NCBI RefSeq assembly: GCF_009176975.1
Contig: NZ_WEZG01000001.1
Span: forward strand, 1-64,000
Source: Aureimonas psammosilenae
GTDB taxonomy: Bacteria; Pseudomonadota; Alphaproteobacteria; Rhizobiales; Rhizobiaceae
Direction of reading: 5' to 3'
Length of the DNA stretch: 64,000 nt
Made by a program: the position numbers and the translations under genes. Under the pieces are notes generated by a model. The model had not been told where the DNA came from. It saw nothing but the letters and a program-made list of their open reading frames with translations, and did no database searches. Positions 1-8,245 of the stretch are shown here, piece after piece (the first letter of the stretch is position 1; every line of letters starts with the position of its first letter).

Positions 1-543
1 CGGCAGGCCGAAGGGGTAGGTGCGCGAGCGCTGGAGTTTGCCATTCTCACGGCCGGCCGTACCGGTGAAGTAGTCGGCGCACGCTGGAGCGAGGTCGATA
101 AGGACGCAAAGCTATGGACGATCCCAGCGGAGCGCATGAAGGCCGGCCGTCCGCACCGCGTCCCCTTGTCAGATCGGGCCCTCGCCATCCTTGACGCTCT
201 GCCGCGCGAGGACGGCAACCCGCATGTCTTCATCGGTGACAAGAAGGGGAAGCCGCTCTCGAACATGGCGCTCCTGATGACCCTCCGGCGAATGGATCAT
301 GCTGACATCACCGCGCACGGCTTCCGGTCCACCTTCCGCGATTGGGCTGCGGAGACGACGGCCTATCCCAGCGACATGGTGGAAATGGCTCTGGCGCACA
401 CCATCGGGAACAAGGTCGAAGCTGCCTATCGGCGTGGGGATCTGTTCGAGAAGCGGCATCGCATGATGGCTGATTGGTCGACCTTCTGTGGAGCGGTTAA
501 GCCGGCCGGCGACGTCGTGAAGCTGCGGCAGCATTTGCCATGA
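1..543 (+). CDS. Tyrosine recombinase/integrase, P4 type (3' part only)
   Basis: This is the C-terminal catalytic half of an integrase, open in frame from base 1; the start lies upstream of the window. It would excise and integrate the element by strand exchange at an attachment site. Numbering from base 1, the tetrad is visible: Arg20 in TAGRTGEV, the HGFR box (His106, Arg109), His133 in ALAHT and the nucleophile Tyr143 in EAAYRRGD. The context ALEFAILTAGRTGEV and the tail after the tyrosine match the P4/prophage-like integrase family. Its stop overlaps the next start by ATGA. The catalytic half appears intact; activity of the whole protein cannot be judged here. Confidence 0.95.
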   Translation, partial: RQAEGVGARALEFAILTAGRTGEVVGARWSEVDKDAKLWTIPAERMKAGRPHRVPLSDRALAILDALPREDGNPHVFIGDKKGKPLSNMALLMTLRRMDHADITAHGFRSTFRDWAAETTAYPSDMVEMALAHTIGNKVEAAYRRGDLFEKRHRMMADWSTFCGAVKPAGDVVKLRQHLP

Positions 544-1334
544 CAGAAACACGCATCAAACCTTGGCAATACCCTGCCGCGAAAAATGCCGTTCGGCTCG
601 CTCATATCGACTTTTATGATGTCGCCCGTCCGTTGAAGATCGACGGGATAGTGATGGGTTTGCATTCCAAAGATCCTCGCCGGGTTCGACTTCTAGAATG
701 CTGGTCAAGGATGGACCCTATTGCGTTCGCAAGACGAGCGCTTGAAGTTTCTGTGTTCGAAGCAGATCGCGCCATTGAGGAACGTGCCAAAGCAGACTGG
801 GTCAGCGAACTCGAATACGGGATCGCGCTTGCGGACAACGCGATGAGGAGCATTGGGAAGCTCAATTCGTTTTTTGCGAATGATAGAAAGACGAACGATA
901 AGCTGACGGCCGAGGCCATCTCTCACCCGTTGCAAACTCTAGCCGCAAGGATATTGCCGCAGGCATCAGCCGCAGAGCGCCGCCAATGGGCTCAAAATGC
1001 TGCTCAAACTCTGTTCGCCTCCCAGGAAACCCTGTTCACGCTGACTAAGCAGATGACGGCTGACCGCAACGCAATAGCCGGCACGAGAGAGAATACTGAG
1101 GGGGTCGAGAAGCGAGCGTTCGTCCGTACATGGGCGCAGGCGTGGGTAGCGCTAGTGGGACGCCTTCCTGGCAAGGGGACTGAACACAATCCATTTCTGG
1201 AACTCGTAAAAGCCGCCTGGACAGACGTGAATGGTCCCACGGATCAAAGCTTTACGTCTGCGCTTAGAGAATGCCTTAAAGCGAATAAGGGCCCGGACCT
1301 AAGCGTAAATGAGGGCTTACCTTCTTGGGCTTGA
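540..1334 (+). CDS. Hypothetical protein coupled to the integrase
   Basis: A 264-residue soluble protein with no motif I recognise. Its ATG overlaps the integrase stop (ATGA), so it is probably translated with the integrase and belongs to the element's integration module. It has no signal peptide or membrane segment and is rich in charged residues, with a probably helical middle part (about residues 60-200). Base composition is lower in GC than the host genes further right. It could be an accessory or cargo protein; no function is assigned. Confidence 0.6.
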   Translation: MTETRIKPWQYPAAKNAVRLAHIDFYDVARPLKIDGIVMGLHSKDPRRVRLLECWSRMDPIAFARRALEVSVFEADRAIEERAKADWVSELEYGIALADNAMRSIGKLNSFFANDRKTNDKLTAEAISHPLQTLAARILPQASAAERRQWAQNAAQTLFASQETLFTLTKQMTADRNAIAGTRENTEGVEKRAFVRTWAQAWVALVGRLPGKGTEHNPFLELVKAAWTDVNGPTDQSFTSALRECLKANKGPDLSVNEGLPSWA

Positions 1335-1461
1335 GCATAGGATCACAAACCCCTTTGCGAATAGCTTAGGGGTCCGACACCTCAAACGCCTCTGACTTTT
1401 CCGTACCTTTCCAATCGAAGCCGGAAGCAACCGCTCTGGCTCGAAGCGGAAAGGAACCTCG

Positions 1462-1683
1462 ATGGTTCAGACCATCCTCCGACGCCCCGATGTTGAGAAG
1501 GCCACCGGCCTTCGGCGGAGCGCCATCTACGACCTGATTGGCGAGGGCAAGTTCCCGAAGCCCATTCGCCTAAGCCGCCAGTCTGTCGGCTGGTTGGAAA
1601 CCGAAATCGCTGACTGGCAGCGCGCCCGCATCGCGGAGCGTGATGGCCGTCGCTTGCCCTTGAACATGGAGGCGGCAGCGTAA
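1462..1683 (+). CDS. AlpA-family DNA-binding regulator
   Basis: A 73-residue winged-helix protein of the AlpA/CP4-57 regulatory family, which in P4-like elements activates integrase or excision functions. The helix-turn-helix is VEKATGLRRSAIYDLI (residues about 11-26). The family hallmark follows: FPKPIRLSRQSVGW and then ETEIADWQRARI (residues about 31-57). It stands after a 127-bp gap and heads a run of tightly spaced plus-strand genes reaching 5,143, so it likely has its own promoter. Family assignment is firm; the target is inferred. Confidence 0.9.
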   Translation: MVQTILRRPDVEKATGLRRSAIYDLIGEGKFPKPIRLSRQSVGWLETEIADWQRARIAERDGRRLPLNMEAAA

Positions 1684-1685
1684 CC

Positions 1686-1898
1686 ATGACCCATAAAATG
1701 GAACTGGCGCTCCGGGGGTCGCAAACCCGGAACGCCAGCAAAACGGAAAAGCAAGGCAGCACTTCCAGTTCTCAGAATTATAGCTTGCCGGTCCTCACGG
1801 CAATGCCTTCGACAGAGCGCAGCGGATCTATCTCGCGCGTCGTGTCCTACGGCGGCCGGCTGTTTGCGGTCGGGTACTATGCGGGAGGCGCTGCATGA
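1686..1898 (+). CDS. Small hypothetical protein
   Basis: A 70-residue ORF starting two bases after the AlpA stop and overlapping the next start by ATGA. The N-terminal half is polar and low in complexity (many Ser, Thr, Gln) and the C-terminal part is RVVSYGGRLFAVGYYAGG. No ideal Shine-Dalgarno lies at the usual distance; a GGAGG about 13 bases upstream is the best candidate. The call rests mainly on its tight fit in the operon. Confidence 0.45.
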   Translation: MTHKMELALRGSQTRNASKTEKQGSTSSSQNYSLPVLTAMPSTERSGSISRVVSYGGRLFAVGYYAGGAA

Positions 1899-2143
1899 CC
1901 GCCCCCGTTTCCCCAATCTTCGGCAAAGGTCACGTTCTCATCGACGCTGGCCGCTGCACTGATGGCGATGATGCGTCCCTTGTCGGAAAGTGGGTCTATG
2001 TTGTTGCGCTCGTAGATGGCGATGGCTCCACGCTTCACAACTACATCGGCCCTGATCGCCACGCCGCTGATACTGCCGCCGTTGGCTTAGCGCGCGACTT
2101 CGGCATCCGCATTGTTGACCGCTCCACGGAGCCGGCCAAATGA
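1895..2143 (+). CDS. Small hypothetical protein
   Basis: An 82-residue protein overlapping both neighbours by four bases (ATGA at each end), typical of translational coupling in this operon. It has alternating hydrophobic segments (KWVYVVALVDGDG) that suggest a small beta-rich fold. I recognise no family. It lies between the regulator and the primase-like gene. Confidence 0.55.
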   Translation: MTAPVSPIFGKGHVLIDAGRCTDGDDASLVGKWVYVVALVDGDGSTLHNYIGPDRHAADTAAVGLARDFGIRIVDRSTEPAK

Positions 2144-2751
2144 GCGCCGCTTTGGAACTCATGGCGGCTCGCGGCCGGTTCTATGCCGCTGCAAGGCCGC
2201 ATCCCGCTTACCTCGGTTTTGTCCGCGACAACGGCCTGGGCGTTCGCTCCCTGGCCGATGCCGACCCTATCCGCGACTTCTGCGGCGCGTTGGCGGTCAC
2301 GACGATCCGGCCGTTGCGTGACGGCGGTTTCGAGTTCGCCCCGACTAGTGATGACAAGGCGGTGGTGGCCGCCGTCATCGAAGCATACGCCTCTGACTGC
2401 GAGACCGTTGCGGATCTCGTTGCATGGCCGGTAGCGGACCCCACCCGCGTCCGACGCATGTTCGGTCGGGCTGACTGCCTCGGGTCGTGGAACATCGCCT
2501 CGGCAGCGAGCTACGTCCTCGATACGCCCCTAATGGCCTACAGGACGCCCTTAGCGTGGCTTCAGGCCGGTTGCCGGGGTGTCGTCGTCCTAGACCCCGC
2601 CATCGCAGCCCGCCGCCTTCTCGACGCGGCCGGCCCTGTCTCTGGTGAGGATCGCCAGCACTCCGAAGAACTCGCGACGATGGTTGCCGCCTTGGCCGGC
2701 TCTGTCCGTTTCGTCGCCCCTGTTTCCCCCGAAATCAGAAAGGCCGCGTGA
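2140..2751 (+). CDS. Hypothetical protein upstream of DUF3987 gene
   Basis: A 203-residue soluble protein with start and stop both overlapping neighbours (ATGA at 2140, ATGATG region at 2748). The N-terminus ALELMAARGRFYAA is followed by an alpha/beta-looking region; no catalytic motif is recognised. Its fixed position before the DUF3987 gene suggests a role in element replication, which is inference only. Confidence 0.6.
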   Translation: MSAALELMAARGRFYAAARPHPAYLGFVRDNGLGVRSLADADPIRDFCGALAVTTIRPLRDGGFEFAPTSDDKAVVAAVIEAYASDCETVADLVAWPVADPTRVRRMFGRADCLGSWNIASAASYVLDTPLMAYRTPLAWLQAGCRGVVVLDPAIAARRLLDAAGPVSGEDRQHSEELATMVAALAGSVRFVAPVSPEIRKAA

Positions 2752-4292
2752 TGCAAGGCCGCGAATACGAACCCCTCAACCCCAACCCGCCTATCAGCTT
2801 CGAAGACCGCCGCCGCGAGCGGGGGAGGTGGACAAAGCCGTTGCCCATCGTCAGCACCTTGCCGGCCGTCGCCCGGTTCGTCCCTGATCTGCTTCCCGAG
2901 GCGTTGCGCGATTACGTCTTCGACGTTGCTGAGCGCCAGCAATCGGCTCCCGACTTCTCAGCTGTCGCCGCGCTTTGCGGCCTCGCTTCCGTCATCGGCA
3001 ATAAGGTGCGGATCGCGCCGAAGCGCAATGACGATTGGGTGGTGGTGCCGAACCTATGGGGTGCCATCGTTGGCCGGCCGTCTGCGATGAAATCGCCGGC
3101 CATGACTGCCGCCCTTGCGCCGGCCTATGCCCTTCAAGACGAGATGCGAAAGGGTTGGGAGGAAGAATGCAAGGACATCGCGGCAGATAACGACCTTGCC
3201 GGCCTCGACGCGGCAGAAGCGAAGAGGAAGGCGGCAAAGGCCCTAAAGGTTGGCGAGCGTGACGAGGCCAAGCGCCTCCTTAGAGAGGCGAGCGGGGACG
3301 AGGCGAGCGAACCGCCATGCCCGCGCCTCATCGTCAACGACGCGACCGTAGAGAAGCTTGGCGAGCTTTTGAACGAGAACCCGAATGGGCTTCTTCTCAT
3401 CCGCGACGAACTGCCGGGCTTCCTGGCTCGCATGGAAAGCGAGGAGTTCGCCAGCGACCGCGCCTTCTACCTCGAAGCCTTCAACGGTGATGGACGCTTC
3501 GTCTATGACCGGATCGGGCGCGGCACCGTCCATATCGACAACTGCACGCTATCCATTATCGGCGGCATTCAGCCCTCGCGCATCGCTCCCATCGTTCGGG
3601 GCGCGGTATCGGGCGCGAGCAACGATGGCCTTATCCAGCGTCTTCAGATGACGGTATGGCCGGATGATCGCGCCTCATGGAAGTGGGTAGACCGCCGGCC
3701 GTCGCTGGAGGCTCGCCAGAGCTTCGACGCGGCATTCCGCCATGTCCGCGATATCCCAACGAACGAGAGCGGGGAGCCGACCGTCCTTCGCTTCTCGGAT
3801 CGGGCGCAAGGCTTCTTCCGCGAGTGGATGGAAGAGATACAGAGGGAGGCGCTGAGCGGCGCGCTGGCCTCCACGATGGAAAGCCATCTCCTTAAGATGC
3901 CGAAGACTATCGCCAGCCTCGCGCTCATCTTCGAACTGGTGGAAGGCGATGGACGCGGCGAAGTCTGCGAGGCGGCAACGCTCCGGGCGTTGGAATGGGC
4001 CGATTACCTTCGCAGCCATGCCGCCCGTCTCTATTCGGCAGGCCAGACCATGACGGAGGATGGCGCTCGCCTCATCATCGAGCGCCGCCGCCAGTTGCCC
4101 GACACGTTCTCGGCTCGCGATGTTCAGCGAAAGGCATGGAGCGGGCTATCGGATCGCGATGCGGTGGCATCCGCCATAGAGATGCTTGTCGCCACGCACC
4201 ACTGCCGGGAAGAGCAAACGCAACCCGGTTCGACAGGGGGGCGGATCGCGACGGCCTACGCTTGGAACCCGGCATTGAGCGGGGAGGGTTGA
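2748..4292 (+). CDS. DUF3987 domain primase/helicase-like replication protein
   Basis: A 514-residue protein of the DUF3987 family, found in phages and integrative elements next to or fused to primase domains. A P-loop-like motif, GRPSAMKSPAM, lies at about residues 109-119 after a hydrophobic strand (NLWGAIV). An acidic Walker-B-like stretch, LLLIRDELPGF, follows in the middle of the protein, as is usual for this family. The C-terminal third (about 430-514) looks like a winged-helix region. It is the only recognisable replication gene in the window. An 18-bp inverted repeat starts 65 bases after its stop. The family is clear; helicase activity is inferred. Confidence 0.85.
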   Translation: MMQGREYEPLNPNPPISFEDRRRERGRWTKPLPIVSTLPAVARFVPDLLPEALRDYVFDVAERQQSAPDFSAVAALCGLASVIGNKVRIAPKRNDDWVVVPNLWGAIVGRPSAMKSPAMTAALAPAYALQDEMRKGWEEECKDIAADNDLAGLDAAEAKRKAAKALKVGERDEAKRLLREASGDEASEPPCPRLIVNDATVEKLGELLNENPNGLLLIRDELPGFLARMESEEFASDRAFYLEAFNGDGRFVYDRIGRGTVHIDNCTLSIIGGIQPSRIAPIVRGAVSGASNDGLIQRLQMTVWPDDRASWKWVDRRPSLEARQSFDAAFRHVRDIPTNESGEPTVLRFSDRAQGFFREWMEEIQREALSGALASTMESHLLKMPKTIASLALIFELVEGDGRGEVCEAATLRALEWADYLRSHAARLYSAGQTMTEDGARLIIERRRQLPDTFSARDVQRKAWSGLSDRDAVASAIEMLVATHHCREEQTQPGSTGGRIATAYAWNPALSGEG

Positions 4293-4295
4293 GCC

Positions 4296-4871
4296 GTGGG
4301 ACGTTGGCTTGCCCGTCTTCAGCAAGACGAAAAAAACACAGAAACACTCAGAGACGGAACTGACAAAACTGACAAAACCCCGTCAGAGCCAGTTCTGTCA
4401 GTTTTGTCAGTTCGTAATCCGGGCAAATCCGCAGAATTTTTGCCCGACGACATCGAACGCGAAGAGCGTCTAGCCGTCTATGGCGAGGCGGAGGACGACG
4501 CAGCGCAGGAACGTGGCGAGGTTGCTCATCATGGGCGGCCCGAAAAGGTCGGAGGCTCGGACCTTAAACCGACCATCGCCGCGCCCATCCGTAGCGCCAA
4601 AGAGAGTGGCAAACTTGTCCACTCTCCTAACGTCAGCGCCGGCCGCTTCGAGGACCGTCCCGCCAACTGGATGCCCGAACCCGGCCCTGGCGTCACGATC
4701 CTGCGGCCGGCCGTAGAGGTTTCGGCTGCGGAATACGACCGGCATCTAGATATGATGATTGCTGCACTGCCGGCCGGCTCTCCCGAGGCCTACCGGCTCA
4801 CCTTCGCGAAGAAAAAAGGGTGGTGTGTGGATCGTGGTCGCGAGCGGATCTTCATGCGAGGGCGGATATGA
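4296..4871 (+). CDS. Hypothetical protein containing the inverted-repeat site
   Basis: A 191-residue protein with a GTG start three bases after the DUF3987 stop. Residues about 21-40 (TDKTDKTPSEPVLSVLSV) are encoded by the inverted repeat at 4357-4413, so this stretch may be shaped by a DNA site rather than by protein function. The rest is polar and largely unstructured until a C-terminal segment with YRLTFAKKKGWCVDRGRERI. The stop overlaps the next gene by ATGA. Function unknown. Confidence 0.55.
   Translation: MGRWLARLQQDEKNTETLRDGTDKTDKTPSEPVLSVLSVRNPGKSAEFLPDDIEREERLAVYGEAEDDAAQERGEVAHHGRPEKVGGSDLKPTIAAPIRSAKESGKLVHSPNVSAGRFEDRPANWMPEPGPGVTILRPAVEVSAAEYDRHLDMMIAALPAGSPEAYRLTFAKKKGWCVDRGRERIFMRGRI
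4357..4413. repeat. 18-bp perfect inverted repeat with 9-bp subrepeats
   Basis: Left arm 4357-4374 (GAACTGACAAAACTGACA) and right arm 4396-4413 are exact reverse complements, separated by 21 bases. Each arm is itself a near-tandem pair of a TGTCAGTT-like unit. It lies just after the replication-protein gene and inside the next ORF. An iteron-like origin or recombinase site is possible; a transcription terminator is less likely inside an ORF. Confidence 0.75.
4392..4415 (+). repeat. 24-bp direct repeat, copy 1
   Basis: Identical over 24 bases to 18519-18542 in the same orientation, with core TGTCAGTTTTGTCAGTTC. It contains the right arm of the inverted repeat at 4357-4413. The two copies bracket about 14.1 kb. 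Confidence 0.85.
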
Positions 4872-5143
4872 GAAGTCGTCAGCCGTTCCTCATGACTGAG
4901 AATGAAGCCGTTTCCTTGAAAGAGGCAGCTCGACGCGTTCGTTTATCGGTAGACACGATCCGTCGTTTGAACGCCAAGCACGGCATTGGTCGCCAGATGG
5001 GCCCGCGCTCGCCTATCGAGGTCTCGATGCCCGCTCTTGTGATGCTTCGACATGGCGATATGGAAGCACTTGAGTTGCTTCGGAGAGGGCAACGAGAGAA
5101 CTCGAGCGTCCGTCGATATTTCGATCTTCTCGGGCGGCTTTAG
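4868..5143 (+). CDS. Small helix-turn-helix (MerR/excisionase-like) protein
   Basis: A 91-residue protein. I chose the ATG at 4868 because it overlaps the upstream stop by ATGA; a longer in-frame start at 4820 would overlap the previous gene by about 50 bases. Residues about 10-33 (VSLKEAARRVRLSVDTIRRL) form a MerR/excisionase-type helix-turn-helix. A 91-residue HTH protein at the end of an integrase/replication module could be an excisionase or regulator, but no specific family is certain. It ends the plus-strand run; the next gene is on the opposite strand and convergent. Confidence 0.65.
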   Translation: MRSRQPFLMTENEAVSLKEAARRVRLSVDTIRRLNAKHGIGRQMGPRSPIEVSMPALVMLRHGDMEALELLRRGQRENSSVRRYFDLLGRL

Positions 5144-5186
5144 TCGGTGTGATTGCGAAACGATCATGCGCGGTGGAAAGAGAACA

Positions 5187-7481
5187 CTACGCACGAGCCG
5201 ATGCCGCAGGCGAAGCCAACTTCGCCTCAGACCTTTCGAGACGTTCATGCGTCTGCATGTACTCTTCCAACTGGGCTGCGGATAACGGTCGAGAAAAGAA
5301 ATAGCCTTGTAGCTGGTGGCAACCTAGCGCTTGGAGGATCGTCGCCTCGAGGTTGGTTTCTACACCTTCTGCGACGATTTCCATGTCCATCGCTCGCCCG
5401 AGCTGGACGATAGAACGAATGATTTTTTCCGCGGAACTCGCCCGAGATGAGCCGTTCACAAACGATCGGTCGATCTTAAGCTTGTCGAAGCGGAAATCGA
5501 TCAGGTACTTCAAGCTGGAGAAGCCGGTCCCAAAATCATCTAGTGCAATGCGGAAGCCTAATCTCCGAAGTTCCCCGAGCGTTTCCTTCACCCGGTACGA
5601 GTTTTCCAGAAGCAGGCCCTCAGTGATTTCGAGGGTGAAGCGGTTTGCTGGGATGCCTGCGTCTTCGACTAGACCATTCAGAACAGCAGCAAGGTTGTCT
5701 CGTCTGAACTGTACGGGCGATAAGTTGACCGCGATCTCGATATCTGGCCACAAGGCCGCCGCTTTGATCGAGCGCCGCATTACCCATTCGCCTAGTTCGA
5801 TCATCATTCCGCTCTCTTCGGCGATCGGAATGAAAGTCGAAGGCGAGATCGCGCCCTTCGTCGGGTGAAACCATCTCAAAAGTGCTTCGACGCCGACTAG
5901 TCGCCCTCTTTGCGCTTCAACTAGCGGTTGGAAATGAAGATCCAATTCGTCATTCGCAAGCGCTTTGCGGAGGTCGACTTCAATCTCCCTGTTGGCAGCC
6001 AGCTCTGACGCCATTTCATCCTTGAAAAAAACGGCTTGATCTCGTCCCTGCCGTTTAGCGACGTAGAGGGCGATATCCGCATTGCGCATCAACTCTTCTG
6101 TCGTGGACCCATGCAGTGGGTAGCGCGCGAGGCCAAGAGAAGCCGTCACTCGGATCGGTGATCCACTCACGAAGAAGGGCTCCGAGAAAGCCTTCGCAAC
6201 GACGGTCCCGAGCAAAAGTGCGTCCTGACTTCTGGCAAACTGCTGGCAAATCGCGAACTCGTCGCCGCCAAGCCTCGCTAGGAAGAAGGTGTCGTCAAGA
6301 CTATCACGCAGCCGCCGAGCCACCTGCTTTATCAGTTCGTCGCCGGTTAGGTGTCCCAGCGTATCATTCACCTCCTTGAACCGGTCGATGTCGAGATAGC
6401 CAATCACAAGCCCGCCCAGAACGGCATTTGGCACTCGTTGGCTGATCTTTTCGGTGACCTTCTCAACAAAATGGAACCGGTTGGGTAGGCCTGAGAGCGC
6501 ATCATGACGAGCATCGTGACGAGCGGTCGCCTCGTTTCTCGTCAGTTCCATAGAAGCATTTGTCAGACGCTTCAGCATCCTTGCGGAGAGAAGCCACATC
6601 CCGACGACGCCAATAAGTACGAGGGGGAGAATGACGTTCAATAGCGGCTGGCCAGGCTGACTGGTTGTCCAAGTCAAGTAGCCACCTGATTGCCCGTCGT
6701 CGGTTACAAACCGATCAGAGACCGTGTTCTCAATAGATGCGTCATTCGGCGTGAAGCGAAGGTCTGAGATCAGTAGGCTTCCGCCGACTGTCTCCATAAA
6801 TTCGGCATCGATTTCAACAATCGTGACAAGGAGATAAGGGCGTCCTTGGAGTAACGATAGATCGATGTTCGGAACAATGGTCGTTGCAGCAATGATTGCC
6901 GGCTTGCCATCAATCAACGTAATCTTTGCGCCCCATTTCGCGGAACGAAGAGCCCCTTTGAGAAAGTTGTACCGTGCTTGCTTGATGGCAAAGCCAGCTG
7001 TTCGGTCCTCAACGGTATTCTGCTTCCATCCACGTGCCGCGTCGATGACGCTGCTGAGGTCGGAGGAACGCTTGTCAAAGGCTAACGCCTTCTCCTTTTC
7101 GCCGTTGATGAAGGCGTAAATAGGAGCGTTGTCGCCGTTAAGTATGTAGACTTCGTCATGCCCGAAGGTCTCGGCGAAGTAGTAGCCGAAGTTAGCATCG
7201 GCGAAGCTCTCATCGAACTGATTGGAGACGTGCTCTACCGCGTCGTCCCACCAAGCAATCGTTTTCTGCTGCTCTAGCGTTCGTTCTACAGACTGCGAAA
7301 GGGCATTCTCGATCCGAGCTCGCTCGGCCGCAATTTCGTTCGAGTTTGCGCGCCATCCAATCGATGCGATCAGGGCGATAAGCACGAAACCCGCGATGCC
7401 GATTGCGCACGCAATCCCAAGAGTGAGCGCTCGGAGCGAACGTGGCGGAACATCCAGGGAAGGTTGTTGCAAGCGATCCAT
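5187..7481 (-). CDS. Membrane GGDEF-EAL protein with CHASE4-like sensor
   Basis: A protein of about 764 residues predicted to make and break cyclic di-GMP at the inner membrane. One membrane segment (about 20-43) and another (about 281-300) flank a periplasmic sensor with the CHASE4-type WWDDAVEHV start. The GGDEF domain follows (about 320-480) with an intact LGGDEFAI, then EAL (about 500-745) with intact VGVEALLRW, DDFGTGFSSLKYL and EIVAEGVET. The RxxD inhibitory site five residues before GGDEF is absent. The ATG at 7481 has an AGG five bases upstream; a GTG at 7487 is possible. It lies alone on the minus strand within the element, so it looks like cargo acting on host motility or biofilm state. 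Confidence 0.92.
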   Translation of the reverse strand: MDRLQQPSLDVPPRSLRALTLGIACAIGIAGFVLIALIASIGWRANSNEIAAERARIENALSQSVERTLEQQKTIAWWDDAVEHVSNQFDESFADANFGYYFAETFGHDEVYILNGDNAPIYAFINGEKEKALAFDKRSSDLSSVIDAARGWKQNTVEDRTAGFAIKQARYNFLKGALRSAKWGAKITLIDGKPAIIAATTIVPNIDLSLLQGRPYLLVTIVEIDAEFMETVGGSLLISDLRFTPNDASIENTVSDRFVTDDGQSGGYLTWTTSQPGQPLLNVILPLVLIGVVGMWLLSARMLKRLTNASMELTRNEATARHDARHDALSGLPNRFHFVEKVTEKISQRVPNAVLGGLVIGYLDIDRFKEVNDTLGHLTGDELIKQVARRLRDSLDDTFFLARLGGDEFAICQQFARSQDALLLGTVVAKAFSEPFFVSGSPIRVTASLGLARYPLHGSTTEELMRNADIALYVAKRQGRDQAVFFKDEMASELAANREIEVDLRKALANDELDLHFQPLVEAQRGRLVGVEALLRWFHPTKGAISPSTFIPIAEESGMMIELGEWVMRRSIKAAALWPDIEIAVNLSPVQFRRDNLAAVLNGLVEDAGIPANRFTLEITEGLLLENSYRVKETLGELRRLGFRIALDDFGTGFSSLKYLIDFRFDKLKIDRSFVNGSSRASSAEKIIRSIVQLGRAMDMEIVAEGVETNLEATILQALGCHQLQGYFFSRPLSAAQLEEYMQTHERLERSEAKLASPAASARA

Positions 7482-7711
7482 CGGCACCTCGATCTAAGCG
7501 AACATGCCGCACGAATGCTAAAGCCGAAGTAAATACTGATCGATGAACATCCTATCGTTAATGTTTTCCGGTCTCTTTATTCACCGTCTAAATATTTCAA
7601 TTCTTCAGAAAGCTAATAGATCTGTAGGGTTGGTCATCTTACCATGCATGTCGCACGGTCCAAGAACTTGAAGGGCAAACTCAGCCAACTTATGACCGGA
7701 CTAGGAGCGGT

Positions 7712-8203
7712 TTGCGTTTGATGCTCGAGAACTTCGAACTGTATCGTTCGTCGCAGGATTGGTTGCCGGAGTATGTCCGCTCGAGTTTCGGACTATCGGG
7801 ACTGCATGGTATCCCTGAGCAGGCTCATATCAGCGCACACCGCGGCTTCCTGATGTGTCAAGTACTCACGATCTCCAACATAGAAGTTTTAGCAGCTTAC
7901 GTATGCCCAAACGCGAGATGGCGTGAGCCTGTTGATTTCGATGATGCAAACTCATCCGGCTGTGACCACATAAAGACTGACTTGCAGCGATCGATAGAAG
8001 ATATTCTCAGATTGACGAACGCAGGAGCGGTGTCAGCTGACGAACTGCTCCTGTCATTCGGTAGGCTGAGGCCGCTCACTTTTGGAAATGGTCGTATTGG
8101 TCGTGCTCTGTGGATGTGGCGGACGGCGAAAGGAGCGGGAGCGGAGTTCGATCGCCTCCAAGCGACACGCTTAGCTCCTGCTTCACCGCCTTTACATTCA
8201 TAG
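7712..8203 (+). CDS. Degenerate Fic-like protein
   Basis: A 163-residue protein. The TTG at 7712 has AGGAG four bases upstream; an ATG at 7721 is the alternative. The C-terminal helix carries RPLTFGNGRIGRALWMW (about residues 120-136), resembling the Fic motif HPFx(D/E)GNGRxxR. The catalytic histidine position is Arg120, the phenylalanine position is Leu122 and the acidic position is Phe124, while GNGRxxR is kept. If it is a Fic relative, AMP transfer is unlikely; a binding or antitoxin-like role would be a guess. It is divergent from the GGDEF-EAL gene across a 230-bp AT-rich gap and convergent with the acetyltransferase gene. Confidence 0.6.
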   Translation: MRLMLENFELYRSSQDWLPEYVRSSFGLSGLHGIPEQAHISAHRGFLMCQVLTISNIEVLAAYVCPNARWREPVDFDDANSSGCDHIKTDLQRSIEDILRLTNAGAVSADELLLSFGRLRPLTFGNGRIGRALWMWRTAKGAGAEFDRLQATRLAPASPPLHS

Positions 8204-8245
8204 GGCGAGCCAAACGCCATTCAGGTTCGACGGACGGTGTTGGCT

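Noticed and set aside
1349-1373. Six-base hairpin (ACCCCT and AGGGGT) after the 540-1334 gene
   Set aside because: The stem is short, the loop is 13 bases and no U-run follows, so it is too weak to call a terminator.
1-4871. Frequent GCCGGC-type words in the left part of the element
   Set aside because: They are also common in the host genes on the right and mostly reflect Ala-Gly and Arg codon choice, so no special signal is claimed.
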